DNA from: Bacteroidota bacterium
GTDB taxonomy: Bacteria; Bacteroidota; Bacteroidia; Chitinophagales; Chitinophagaceae
Direction: 5' to 3'
DNA: 11,297 bases
Assembly: GCA_023392575.1 (NCBI GenBank)
Contig: JAEVYV010000070.1
Coordinates: forward strand, 1-11,297
The notes beneath the pieces are model-generated. The model did not search any database, was not told the DNA's origin, and saw only the letters and a list, made by a program, of their open reading frames with translations. How positions within the stretch are numbered: position 1 is the stretch's first letter; every line of letters starts with the position of its first letter. Both the position numbers and the translations under genes were made by a program. Below, piece by piece: positions 1 through 5,516 of the stretch.

Positions 1-1
1 G

Positions 2-76
2 GTTTTTAACCTGCAAGGAAAGAAGCAACAGTTTAAAAAAGCGGTGGTGCTGGCAAGGAGATTGTCGGAACCGTGA
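2..76 (+). CDS. C-terminal end of an unidentified protein (partial, cut by window edge)
   Basis: Frame 2 is open from the window edge and ends with TGA at 74-76, giving about 24 residues (VFNLQGKKQQFKKAVVLARR then LSEP), a basic, helix-like tail. The frame is followed within 30 bases by a strong terminator hairpin, which supports a real gene end here. The alternative open frame (frame 3) has an unlikely composition with several Cys and Trp in a row. I do not recognise the family from this short piece, and no function is proposed. Confidence 0.45.
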   Translation, partial: VFNLQGKKQQFKKAVVLARRLSEP

Positions 77-103
77 TTGGGAGCATTTGGTTGATTAACA
101 GAA

Positions 104-140
104 AAACAAAGAGCCTTCAACCGGTGAAGACTCTTTGTTT
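104..140. terminator. Bidirectional intrinsic terminator
   Basis: A perfect 10-bp inverted repeat, AAACAAAGAG / CTCTTTGTTT (104-113 and 131-140), is extended by one mismatch and a further 5-bp stem, CTTCA / TGAAG (115-119 and 125-129), around the loop ACCGG. Read on the minus strand the hairpin runs into a T-rich tract (TTTGTTTTTC). Read on the plus strand it ends in TTTGTTTATA. It lies between two convergent genes, the unknown gene ending at 76 and the PfkB kinase ending at 182, so it probably serves both. Confidence 0.78.
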
Positions 141-181
141 ATAGTAAGGCTTTAAAATTCCTCATTAATCCTTTCCCGGCT

Positions 182-1105
182 CTAGACCAGCTCAATATCA
201 AAATTCACCAATTCCCTGAACTGCGCCAGCCGGCGGTCGATGTCTTCTTTAGAAATCTCCTTCAACCTTTCGGTTCCAAATTTTTCCACGCAAAAACTGG
301 CCATAGCCGAACCCACAATGATGGCGGTCTTCATGTTTTCAAAAGAAATATCTTTTGTCCGGGCCAAATGACCGATAAAGCCTCCGGCAAAGGTATCGCC
401 GGCACCGGTGGGGTCAAACACCTCTTCCAAAGGCAAGGCCGGGGCAAAAAACACCTGGTCGCCATGAAACAACAAAGCACCGTGTTCGCCTTTTTTTATG
501 ATCAGGTACTTGGGACCCATAGCCATGATCTTTTTAGCCGCTTTAACCAACGAAAATTCATGGCTTAATTCCCGGGCTTCGCTGTCGTTTACCAACAACA
601 CGTCAATCATGGTCAATACCTCTTTCAGATCGTCCAAAGCGGTTGACATCCAAAAATTCATGGTGTCCAGCACAATCAACTTGGGGCGTTCCCGCAATTG
701 TTCGATCACACTTTTTTGCAGCTTGGGCATCAGGTTGCCCAACATTAAAAATTCCGTGCCTTGATAGCTTTCGGGGATCACCGGGTTAAAATCAGCCAAA
801 ACATTCAAATCGGTCACCAGGGTATCACGGGTGTTCATATCCATGTGGTACTTACCCGCCCAAAAAAAGGATTTTTTGTCTTTGACCACTTCCACGCCAT
901 CTACTTGCACACCGCGGCTTTTTAATTCGGCCATTTCTTCCTGGGGAAAATCATTGCCTACAATAGATACCTGCTGCACGGGCTGCACAAAGTTGCTGGC
1001 GGCATAAGCCACGTAGGTGGCAGAACCACCTATGATTTTATCACTTTTTCCAAAAGGCGTTTCAATAGCGTCAAAAGCCATTGTACCCACGACAATTAAA
1101 GACAT
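182..1105 (-). CDS. PfkB-family carbohydrate/nucleoside kinase
   Basis: A 307-aa protein of the ribokinase/PfkB fold, within the usual family length of about 300-330 aa. These cytoplasmic enzymes move the ATP gamma-phosphate to a hydroxyl of a sugar or nucleoside. The N-terminal substrate-side glycine motif is GGSATY (residues 26-31). An NDSEA segment at 173-177 matches the family's N-x-x-E metal/phosphate motif. The C-terminal signature DPTGAGDTFAGG (231-242) carries the anion-hole glycines and the catalytic base Asp237. The start at 1105 directly precedes the opening strand SLIVVGTMAFD, as expected for the fold. It sits alone between two terminators and is probably monocistronic. The substrate cannot be read from the sequence; ribokinase-, fructokinase- and adenosine-kinase-like activities all remain possible. 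Confidence 0.93.
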   Translation of the reverse strand: MSLIVVGTMAFDAIETPFGKSDKIIGGSATYVAYAASNFVQPVQQVSIVGNDFPQEEMAELKSRGVQVDGVEVVKDKKSFFWAGKYHMDMNTRDTLVTDLNVLADFNPVIPESYQGTEFLMLGNLMPKLQKSVIEQLRERPKLIVLDTMNFWMSTALDDLKEVLTMIDVLLVNDSEARELSHEFSLVKAAKKIMAMGPKYLIIKKGEHGALLFHGDQVFFAPALPLEEVFDPTGAGDTFAGGFIGHLARTKDISFENMKTAIIVGSAMASFCVEKFGTERLKEISKEDIDRRLAQFRELVNFDIELV

Positions 1106-1133
1106 TTCAATTTTCGATTTAAGAATTAAGACA

Positions 1134-1147
1134 GCAGATTGATCTGC
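1134..1147. repeat. Inverted repeat GCAGAT-TG-ATCTGC in the PfkB leader
   Basis: A perfect 6-bp inverted repeat with a 2-nt centre lies 29-42 nt upstream of the kinase start codon. The right arm (GATCTGC, 1141-1147) occurs again as a direct copy at 1162-1168. It could be an operator or part of a leader structure. No T-tract follows it on either strand, so it is not a terminator. Confidence 0.45.
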
Positions 1148-1182
1148 AATCAGCCATCGCCGATCTGCAAAGGAAAGGCGTG

Positions 1183-1190
1183 CAAACCTA
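1183..1190 (-). promoter_or_regulatory. Possible -7 promoter box of the PfkB kinase gene
   Basis: The minus strand reads TAGGTTTG, a full match to the Bacteroidota -7 consensus TAnnTTTG. It lies between the upstream terminator (1241-1276) and the kinase start at 1105. No TTTG -33 box occurs at the usual spacing of about 19 nt. If used, it gives a leader of roughly 70 nt, longer than the others inferred in this window, that contains the GCAGAT/ATCTGC hairpin at 1134-1147. Confidence 0.35.
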
Positions 1191-1240
1191 AAGTTTTTTG
1201 GGTTTGCCTGTTCAATTTATTTGGAGAAGCTGCTAGCCGG

Positions 1241-1276
1241 GCAAAAACAAACCAAGCCCCATTTTTCGGGGCCTGG
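1241..1276 (-). terminator. Intrinsic terminator after the outer-membrane barrel gene
   Basis: The stem is CCAAGCCCC (1252-1260) pairing with GGGGCCTGG (1268-1276) with one internal mismatch and a 7-nt loop. On the minus strand it is followed directly by the T-rich tract TTTGTTTTTGC. It lies about 20 nt beyond the stop codon of the barrel gene and marks the end of the lipoprotein/barrel unit. Confidence 0.85.
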
Positions 1277-1297
1277 CTATGAAGCAAAGCAGCTTTT

Positions 1298-2044
1298 TTA
1301 AAACCGAACGCCTACAGAAAGGCCAAACCTGATGCCGGGCAGAAAGCCGCTATAAGCAGAAGACACCGTTTTTTTGTTTGGGTTAACGGTAACTTTCAGC
1401 TTATCACCAAGGATGGGCAAGTCGCCAATACTTTCATTAATCTCTTTTTCAGCGTCTTTTACCTCGGCGGCATCCCAGCTGCCGGAAGAGCGGTCCTGCA
1501 TGACTACCGAATGCTTGGCACTATTGGCTTCGGGTCCCAGGAAGTAAAAGTCAAACGTAATTTTTTTGGCGATCATGAACTGCACCCCCAATTGTGCCCC
1601 CAGGCCAAAAGCAGAGTATTTGCTGGTAGTATAAAGATCCACCGACTCCCCGGCCAGGCTGGTGTTGATAATGGTGGCTGCATCGTTTTTTAAATACTTC
1701 AGGTAGGGCTCGAAATACAGACCGGTCATGGTCTTTTTTCCCAGGTACATTCGGTACCCGGCCATAACAGAGAAGGTTTTCATTTCCACGCTGCGGTCTT
1801 CACCATCAATTTTAACAGATGTGGATTTGCTTGCGGGGATGCCGAGGGCAAAGGTGACGGACTTTTTCTTTTTGAAATTGTACTCGCCCTGCAAGCCTAT
1901 TTTTCCAAAATAAAGACTGGCCGGACTCCATTTCACAGCGGCCGAAGTAGCAAAATCCGGAGCTTCTGGTTTTTCGTTTTCATTTTGGGCATTGGCCTGC
2001 GTCAGGGCCATAAGGCACAAGCCGGAAAAAATAATTTTTTTCAT
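1298..2044 (-). CDS. Small outer-membrane beta-barrel-like protein, function unknown
   Basis: A 248-aa exported protein. The signal peptide is MKKIIFSGLCLMALTQANA with a clear ANA-Q cleavage site at residues 19/20. The mature part alternates polar and hydrophobic residues in strand-like stretches (for example SLYFGKIGLQGEYNF, VTFALGIPAS, KITFDFYFLGPEA), and the last strand, RFGLSVGVRF, ends in Phe, the usual C-terminal signal for outer-membrane barrel insertion. The size suits a barrel of roughly 8-10 strands. It starts 36 nt after the lipoprotein stop codon on the same strand with no terminator between, so the two are probably co-transcribed from the motif-bearing promoter at 2820-2866. No ligand or enzymatic activity can be inferred. 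An OmpA-type or DUF3575-like barrel is possible, but I cannot separate them by eye. Confidence 0.8.
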   Translation of the reverse strand: MKKIIFSGLCLMALTQANAQNENEKPEAPDFATSAAVKWSPASLYFGKIGLQGEYNFKKKKSVTFALGIPASKSTSVKIDGEDRSVEMKTFSVMAGYRMYLGKKTMTGLYFEPYLKYLKNDAATIINTSLAGESVDLYTTSKYSAFGLGAQLGVQFMIAKKITFDFYFLGPEANSAKHSVVMQDRSSGSWDAAEVKDAEKEINESIGDLPILGDKLKVTVNPNKKTVSSAYSGFLPGIRFGLSVGVRF

Positions 2045-2080
2045 AAACAGTTGGTTTTGGCTCTAAGATAATAATTGGGC

Positions 2081-2797
2081 TTACAATGTTCTTTTGGCGC
2101 TCCAGGTACCCTTGCCTCCTTGTCCGTCATCCCATTTACCGTTGGTAATTTCATCGTTGGTTAACGTGGCCGAAACACCGCTTGCAGAAAGCGTTGTGCC
2201 GCTAATCGCCCCATCAAAGTCTTGTTTATCCCTGCTGCCGGTTTTGCGGGCCACGCCCCCCCATTTGTTCAGGGTGCGGGAAAGAACAATATTTAATGTG
2301 CCTTGTGAAGCGCCGGAGAAGGTGCCCTCAAAGCATTCGACCAAACTATCGGAGGTTTCCTTCACCATAACCATAACCGCGTTGGGATGTCCGGGAATAT
2401 TTGATGAAGTTACCGTGGGTGCAGCGCCGCTTAAACCCACAGAGAAGGTAATGGTAACGGGCTGCCCGTTCAACGTGCCGGTAAAGGGGGCTATATAGGC
2501 CTGCCCATTGGTCCAGGCAACATTGGAGGTAAGATTTACGCTAACGCCATCAATGATCATTAACGCTGTAATGGTGTTGCCATTGTTGGCAATGTCAAAC
2601 TTTATCGTACCCGAAGAGCCAAGAATGATGCCCTTATAAATGCCCTTGGTGCTGGTGTTGTGTGCCGCAGCAGCTTCAGGAGTTTTATTGCAGGTTTTAC
2701 ATTCATAAGGAGTCGAATCTTTGTCGTTTTTCTTGCAGGAAACAAACAAAACAATGGTTACCACAGCAAAAAGAATACGGAAGGATAAAAATTTCAT
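2081..2797 (-). CDS. Lipoprotein with beta-rich repeat domain, function unknown
   Basis: A 238-aa protein with a lipoprotein signal peptide: hydrophobic segment at residues 7-19, then FVSC with Cys21 as the lipidated residue. The following KKNDKDS is charged, which in Bacteroidota often accompanies export to the cell surface. A second cysteine pair, CKTC, follows at about residue 33 and could form a disulfide or bind metal. The rest is Gly/Thr/Ser-rich and strand-like. Two halves start alike (YKGIILGSSGTIKFDI and FEGTFSGASQGTLNIV), suggesting an internally duplicated beta domain. The C-terminus ends with a GTWSAKRTL-type strand. It is the first gene of a unit with the barrel gene downstream and has a copy of the 17-bp motif about 50 nt before its start. 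Binding to a surface ligand or to the barrel is conceivable but not shown. Confidence 0.82.
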   Translation of the reverse strand: MKFLSFRILFAVVTIVLFVSCKKNDKDSTPYECKTCNKTPEAAAAHNTSTKGIYKGIILGSSGTIKFDIANNGNTITALMIIDGVSVNLTSNVAWTNGQAYIAPFTGTLNGQPVTITFSVGLSGAAPTVTSSNIPGHPNAVMVMVKETSDSLVECFEGTFSGASQGTLNIVLSRTLNKWGGVARKTGSRDKQDFDGAISGTTLSASGVSATLTNDEITNGKWDDGQGGKGTWSAKRTL

Positions 2798-2819
2798 ATC
2801 AGTACATTTTGGTTGGCCG

Positions 2820-2866
2820 TAAAACTATAAAGCGCTGGGCAGGGGAAAAATGTGAAAAAAGTAGTA
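2820..2866 (-). promoter_or_regulatory. Motif copy A plus -7 box: activator-type promoter of the lipoprotein/barrel unit
   Basis: The minus strand carries TACTACTTTTTTCACAT at 2866-2850, then 22 nt, then TAGTTTTA at 2827-2820 (consensus TAnnTTTG, last base differs). No TTTG lies at the -33 position, where the sequence is TTTT. The start codon at 2797 lies 22 nt past the box. The same motif and the same 22-nt spacing recur at 4630-4676 and 5470-5516. Confidence 0.78.
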
Positions 2867-2904
2867 GTGCCAGGAAAGCTACCCTGAGTGGATGATGATA
2901 TTGG

Positions 2905-2940
2905 TATTATAAATAAAGGGGAGCACGACACTCTCCCTTT
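2905..2940 (-). terminator. Intrinsic terminator after the 541-aa secreted protein gene
   Basis: AAAGGGGAG (2915-2923) pairs with CTCTCCCTTT (2931-2940), a 9-bp stem with a single bulged T and a 7-nt loop. On the minus strand the hairpin runs into TTTATTTATAAT. It lies about 50 nt past the stop codon and separates this gene from the motif A promoter. Confidence 0.75.
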
Positions 2941-2971
2941 CTAATCAATTAATTTTGTACCTCTCATCGCT

Positions 2972-2986
2972 CAGGCTGATAGCCTG
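2972..2986. repeat. Short perfect hairpin CAGGCT-GAT-AGCCTG
   Basis: A 6-bp perfect stem with loop GAT lies just past the stop codon at 2988-2990 of the secreted protein gene. Its 11-bp core GGCTGATAGCC (2974-2984) occurs again at 4794-4804 within another perfect hairpin, so both may be pieces of a dispersed intergenic repeat or mRNA 3'-end structures. There is no adjacent T-tract. Confidence 0.5.
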
Positions 2987-2987
2987 C

Positions 2988-4613
2988 TTAATCAAACTGG
3001 TATTTTCCGATCCATAGTTTTTCATAATCATCATCATGCCCCAGGTAATAGCGGGTTTTGTTCTTCTCGTCTGTTAAAAAAGAATGGTTGCGGTACATTA
3101 AAAACTTGCCCTTCTCACCCAGTACGGTAAAATCAGAAATGGTAGCCGCTGCCAAATTTATTTTGGCCACACGGGGAAAATAATTGGCGGTAAACGTGGT
3201 ATTGCCATTGTAGGCATCCAAAAAGGAAGAATAGCCTTTGGTTCCTTTCACTTCCAGAATTTCCCAATAAGCCGTAGTGCCATCGGCGCTAAAAAAGAAA
3301 TTTTGCTGGCTTTGAAACATTTCACTTTTGGAATCATCATTCATTTTTTCCACCGCGTACTGCGCTTTCAAAGTACCCTCTTTATCAAAATGCAGGCAAA
3401 CAAAATCGTAATAGCGATAACTGATGTCCTTTCCGCCATTGATGATTTTCTTGTCTTCCAGTTGGCCGGTCAGCAAATAATCGCCATTGGGTGCTACCGC
3501 CAGATTTTGAATGACAAATTTCTTACCCTCGTAAACTGATTTTTTGCGCTGGGCCGGAGGCGTGACCACTTTTTCTTTAAAACTTTTTACCGGCGTAGAG
3601 CTGGCAAAAACCAGTTGTCCATTAGCGAATTTCAATAGATGCAGATTGGCGAACTCTGTGCCGTATAATTTCTTTTCATACTTGTCCATTTGCTTGTTGG
3701 CCGAGGTAGAATACCCCGGATTGCTGATGGGGGCGTAGCTGGCAAACTCCTGGTTGTAGGCATCGTTGCTTTTCGTAGAGCCGCCGCTCATAAACAAGTC
3801 ACCGTTAACCTCGCAGTGATCCATGATGATGGTGTTGGGAGAGGGTGCATTAAACTCAGACTTACCGACCAATTCGGCCTTGCGGGTAAATTCGGTATAA
3901 ATATATTTCTTGGTATCGGGCATGCCCTTGTTGGGCGCTAAAAGCATAAAAATATTTCCGGATTCTCTGGATCCGCAATAAACCAGTGAATAACTTCCTG
4001 AAACCGGTATTTTGGTTTCTTTCAGAGTAAGGTCGTTGGTGATATACAGTACAACAAACTGATCGTTATCGTCTTTGTCCTGGTCGTAGCTGGCTATAAT
4101 GGTTTGGCTTCCTTCATCATCATTGGCAAATTCGGCAAAGCCCTTGTATTTGCTTTCGCTGTTCTTTGGCTTTACCGTTTCCTTTGACAAGCGCTTACCC
4201 CATCTATAGGCCTGCCGGTCGTAATCCCAAATGCGTTCCCATACTTCCTGCTGCAACGACAGGTTCATACTCATAACCGAAAAAGAATTGGTGCCGCCCA
4301 CAAAGGCGGCCAGTGTTGTTATTTTTTGGTCGGCATTGGTTGTCTTGGTTTCTTTAGTAGGTTGCATGCCTTTAAAAGCCAGGCCTGCATCAAACAAATA
4401 ATCCTCATAGGCCACCTGGTCGCTTTTTTTATCCACTTTCATTTTATACGTAAGCCTGATGTTGCCATCGTCGGCAAGGTTGGCGCCTACCAGCATGCCT
4501 TTTTTCGCACTTTTGGAAAGCTCCTGGCTGGCTTCCTTGCTTTGCGCTATGGAACAAAGCGGCAGTGCACATAAAATAAAAGGCAGGCAGATGATGGACT
4601 TGTTTGTTTTCAT
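2988..4613 (-). CDS. Secreted 541-aa beta-rich protein, function unknown
   Basis: The signal peptide spans residues 1-23, with cleavage probably after SIA before QS. It is not a lipoprotein, since Cys20 lies in LPLC without a proper lipobox. The mature protein is strand-rich and has repeated units of the type NGDLFMSGGS (270-279) and NGDYLLTGQL (376-385), plus stretches such as FVCLHFDKEGTL (404-415), which resemble beta-propeller blades. No catalytic motif or membrane segment beyond the signal peptide is seen, so a periplasmic or outer-surface location is expected. It is a single gene with its own promoter carrying the 17-bp motif 47 nt upstream, and its own terminator. Its position directly after the response regulator and the shared motif suggest it is an output of that system. 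I do not recognise a named family. Confidence 0.82.
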   Translation of the reverse strand: MKTNKSIICLPFILCALPLCSIAQSKEASQELSKSAKKGMLVGANLADDGNIRLTYKMKVDKKSDQVAYEDYLFDAGLAFKGMQPTKETKTTNADQKITTLAAFVGGTNSFSVMSMNLSLQQEVWERIWDYDRQAYRWGKRLSKETVKPKNSESKYKGFAEFANDDEGSQTIIASYDQDKDDNDQFVVLYITNDLTLKETKIPVSGSYSLVYCGSRESGNIFMLLAPNKGMPDTKKYIYTEFTRKAELVGKSEFNAPSPNTIIMDHCEVNGDLFMSGGSTKSNDAYNQEFASYAPISNPGYSTSANKQMDKYEKKLYGTEFANLHLLKFANGQLVFASSTPVKSFKEKVVTPPAQRKKSVYEGKKFVIQNLAVAPNGDYLLTGQLEDKKIINGGKDISYRYYDFVCLHFDKEGTLKAQYAVEKMNDDSKSEMFQSQQNFFFSADGTTAYWEILEVKGTKGYSSFLDAYNGNTTFTANYFPRVAKINLAAATISDFTVLGEKGKFLMYRNHSFLTDEKNKTRYYLGHDDDYEKLWIGKYQFD

Positions 4614-4629
4614 ACAAAAATTTTAAGGC

Positions 4630-4676
4630 CAAATGTTGAGGTAATTTTTTAAACAGAAAATGTGAAAAAAGTAGTA
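4630..4676 (-). promoter_or_regulatory. Motif copy B plus -7 box: activator-type promoter of the 541-aa secreted protein
   Basis: The minus strand carries TACTACTTTTTTCACAT at 4676-4660, then 22 nt, then AACATTTG at 4637-4630 (consensus TAnnTTTG, first base differs). The -33 position reads TTTT instead of TTTG. The start codon at 4613 lies 16 nt past the box, so the leader is only about 10 nt. Spacing is identical to copies A and C. Confidence 0.8.
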
Positions 4677-4730
4677 AGGGCATCGCACAAAGGCCTTTGT
4701 GAATGGTGAGGAATACCATCGTGAAACGTG

Positions 4731-4806
4731 AGCCGTCAGACGTGAGAAGAGCGAGAACCATCGGAAGCGTTTGTACTTAATTTCACGTCTGATGGCTGAT
4801 AGCCAT
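4731..4806. repeat. Intergenic inverted repeat element
   Basis: AGCCGTCAGACGTGAGA (4731-4747) pairs with TTTCACGTCTGATGGCT (4781-4797) over 17 positions; two of them are G-T wobbles as read on the plus strand. The loop is 33 nt. The right end overlaps a second perfect hairpin, ATGGCT-GAT-AGCCAT (4792-4806). ACGTGAG occurs twice in the left part (4726-4732 and 4740-4746). It fills most of the 217-nt gap between the response regulator stop and promoter B. No T-tract follows it, so it does not look like an ordinary terminator. A REP- or MITE-like dispersed repeat is the likeliest explanation. Confidence 0.6.
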
Positions 4807-4830
4807 TTAGTATTAGCAGAAAACAAACCG

Positions 4831-5463
4831 TTACCTAAGCCCCGCTTTCTTCAACGCCTCGGCCCTGTTGCAGGCGTGCAATTTTTCGTAAATATTGCGG
4901 ATATGCGTGCGGACCGTTTCAATGGAGATAAATAATTTGGCGGCAATTTCTTTGTAACTAAAGCCCTTTGAAAGCCATTGCAATACTTCTTTTTCACGCA
5001 GCGAAAGGTTTTCCTGAGGATCGGTGTAGCTTATGGTTTGCTGAAAGGCAGAAACCACCATCCGGGCAATCTGGCTGCTCATGGGACTACCGCCTTTTTT
5101 CATATCCACCAATGCTTCTATTAACTTATTGGCTGGTGTGTTTTTTAAAATATAGCCTGAAGCACCTGCTTTCAGTGCCTTAAATACACAGTCTGCATCG
5201 TCGTACACACTTAACACCATAAACTGCACCCCTGGCTTTACCGGCTTTAACCATGCGATGAAATCAATCCCGCTTTTTCCCGGCAACTGTATGTCCGTCA
5301 GTAATAATTCAACATTGTTGCCCAATCCTTTTTCAAAAAAAGCCATGGCCTCTTCGGCACTGGAAAAGGTGGCCGTTAAATTAAACTCACCGGACCCTGC
5401 GATCAATGCCGTAAGATAATTGCGGATCTTTTCATCATCTTCTATAATAACAATAGAGGTCAT
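4831..5463 (-). CDS. LuxR/NarL-family response regulator
   Basis: A 210-aa cytoplasmic DNA-binding regulator. The receiver domain (about 1-118) has the acidic pocket in IIEDDE (Glu8-Asp9-Asp10), phospho-acceptor Asp57 in LLTDIQLPG, switch Ser85 and conserved Lys107 in YILKN. The C-terminal LuxR-type helix-turn-helix (about 153-208) contains LSLREKEVLQWLSKGFSYKE, then the recognition helix around SIETVRTHIRNIYEKL. The frame is open to 5601, but ATG 5463 is chosen because MTSIVIIEDDEK is the canonical receiver start and the extra 46 residues would only be the shadow of the kinase 3' end. The start lies 19 nt after the kinase stop, so it can be co-transcribed with its partner. It also has its own promoter with motif copy C inside the kinase gene, with a -7 box so close that the resulting mRNA would be nearly leaderless. 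It is the best candidate to bind the 17-bp motif. Confidence 0.95.
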   Translation of the reverse strand: MTSIVIIEDDEKIRNYLTALIAGSGEFNLTATFSSAEEAMAFFEKGLGNNVELLLTDIQLPGKSGIDFIAWLKPVKPGVQFMVLSVYDDADCVFKALKAGASGYILKNTPANKLIEALVDMKKGGSPMSSQIARMVVSAFQQTISYTDPQENLSLREKEVLQWLSKGFSYKEIAAKLFISIETVRTHIRNIYEKLHACNRAEALKKAGLR

Positions 5464-5469
5464 TGCAGT

Positions 5470-5516
5470 CAAATGTAACCGATTAGTGTTTTTGCGGAGA
5501 TGTGAAAAAAGTAGTA
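5470..5516 (-). promoter_or_regulatory. Motif copy C plus -7 box: internal promoter of the response regulator gene
   Basis: The minus strand carries TACTACTTTTTTCACAT at 5516-5500, then 22 nt, then TACATTTG at 5477-5470, a full match to TAnnTTTG. The motif lies inside the last codons of the kinase gene, covering residues 1029-1033 (TTFFT) plus one base on each side. The start codon at 5463 is only 6 nt past the box, which predicts a leaderless or nearly leaderless transcript. The -33 position reads TCTC. If the response regulator binds here, the arrangement is positive autoregulation. Confidence 0.75.

Noticed and set aside
368..764. Plus-strand open frames opposite the PfkB kinase and similar frames opposite other genes
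   Set aside because: Antisense shadows of well-supported genes with no start signals or domain features.
1123..1161. Mini-ORF of 12 codons in the PfkB leader (minus strand)
   Set aside because: Too short, no start signal and no recognisable attenuator composition or paired terminator.
4731..4806. Inverted repeat as terminator of the response regulator
   Set aside because: No T-tract follows the hairpin on the minus strand, unlike the clear terminators at 1241-1276 and 2905-2940.
4444..4826. Minus-strand open frames 4623-4826 and 4444-4761
   Set aside because: They cross the promoter, the inverted repeat and the start of the 541-aa gene, have unlikely composition and no recognisable domain.
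2820..5516. 17-bp motif as part of a mobile element or CRISPR-type repeat
   Set aside because: Copies are 0.8-1.8 kb apart, flanks differ, there is no transposase, and spacing to the promoter box is fixed.
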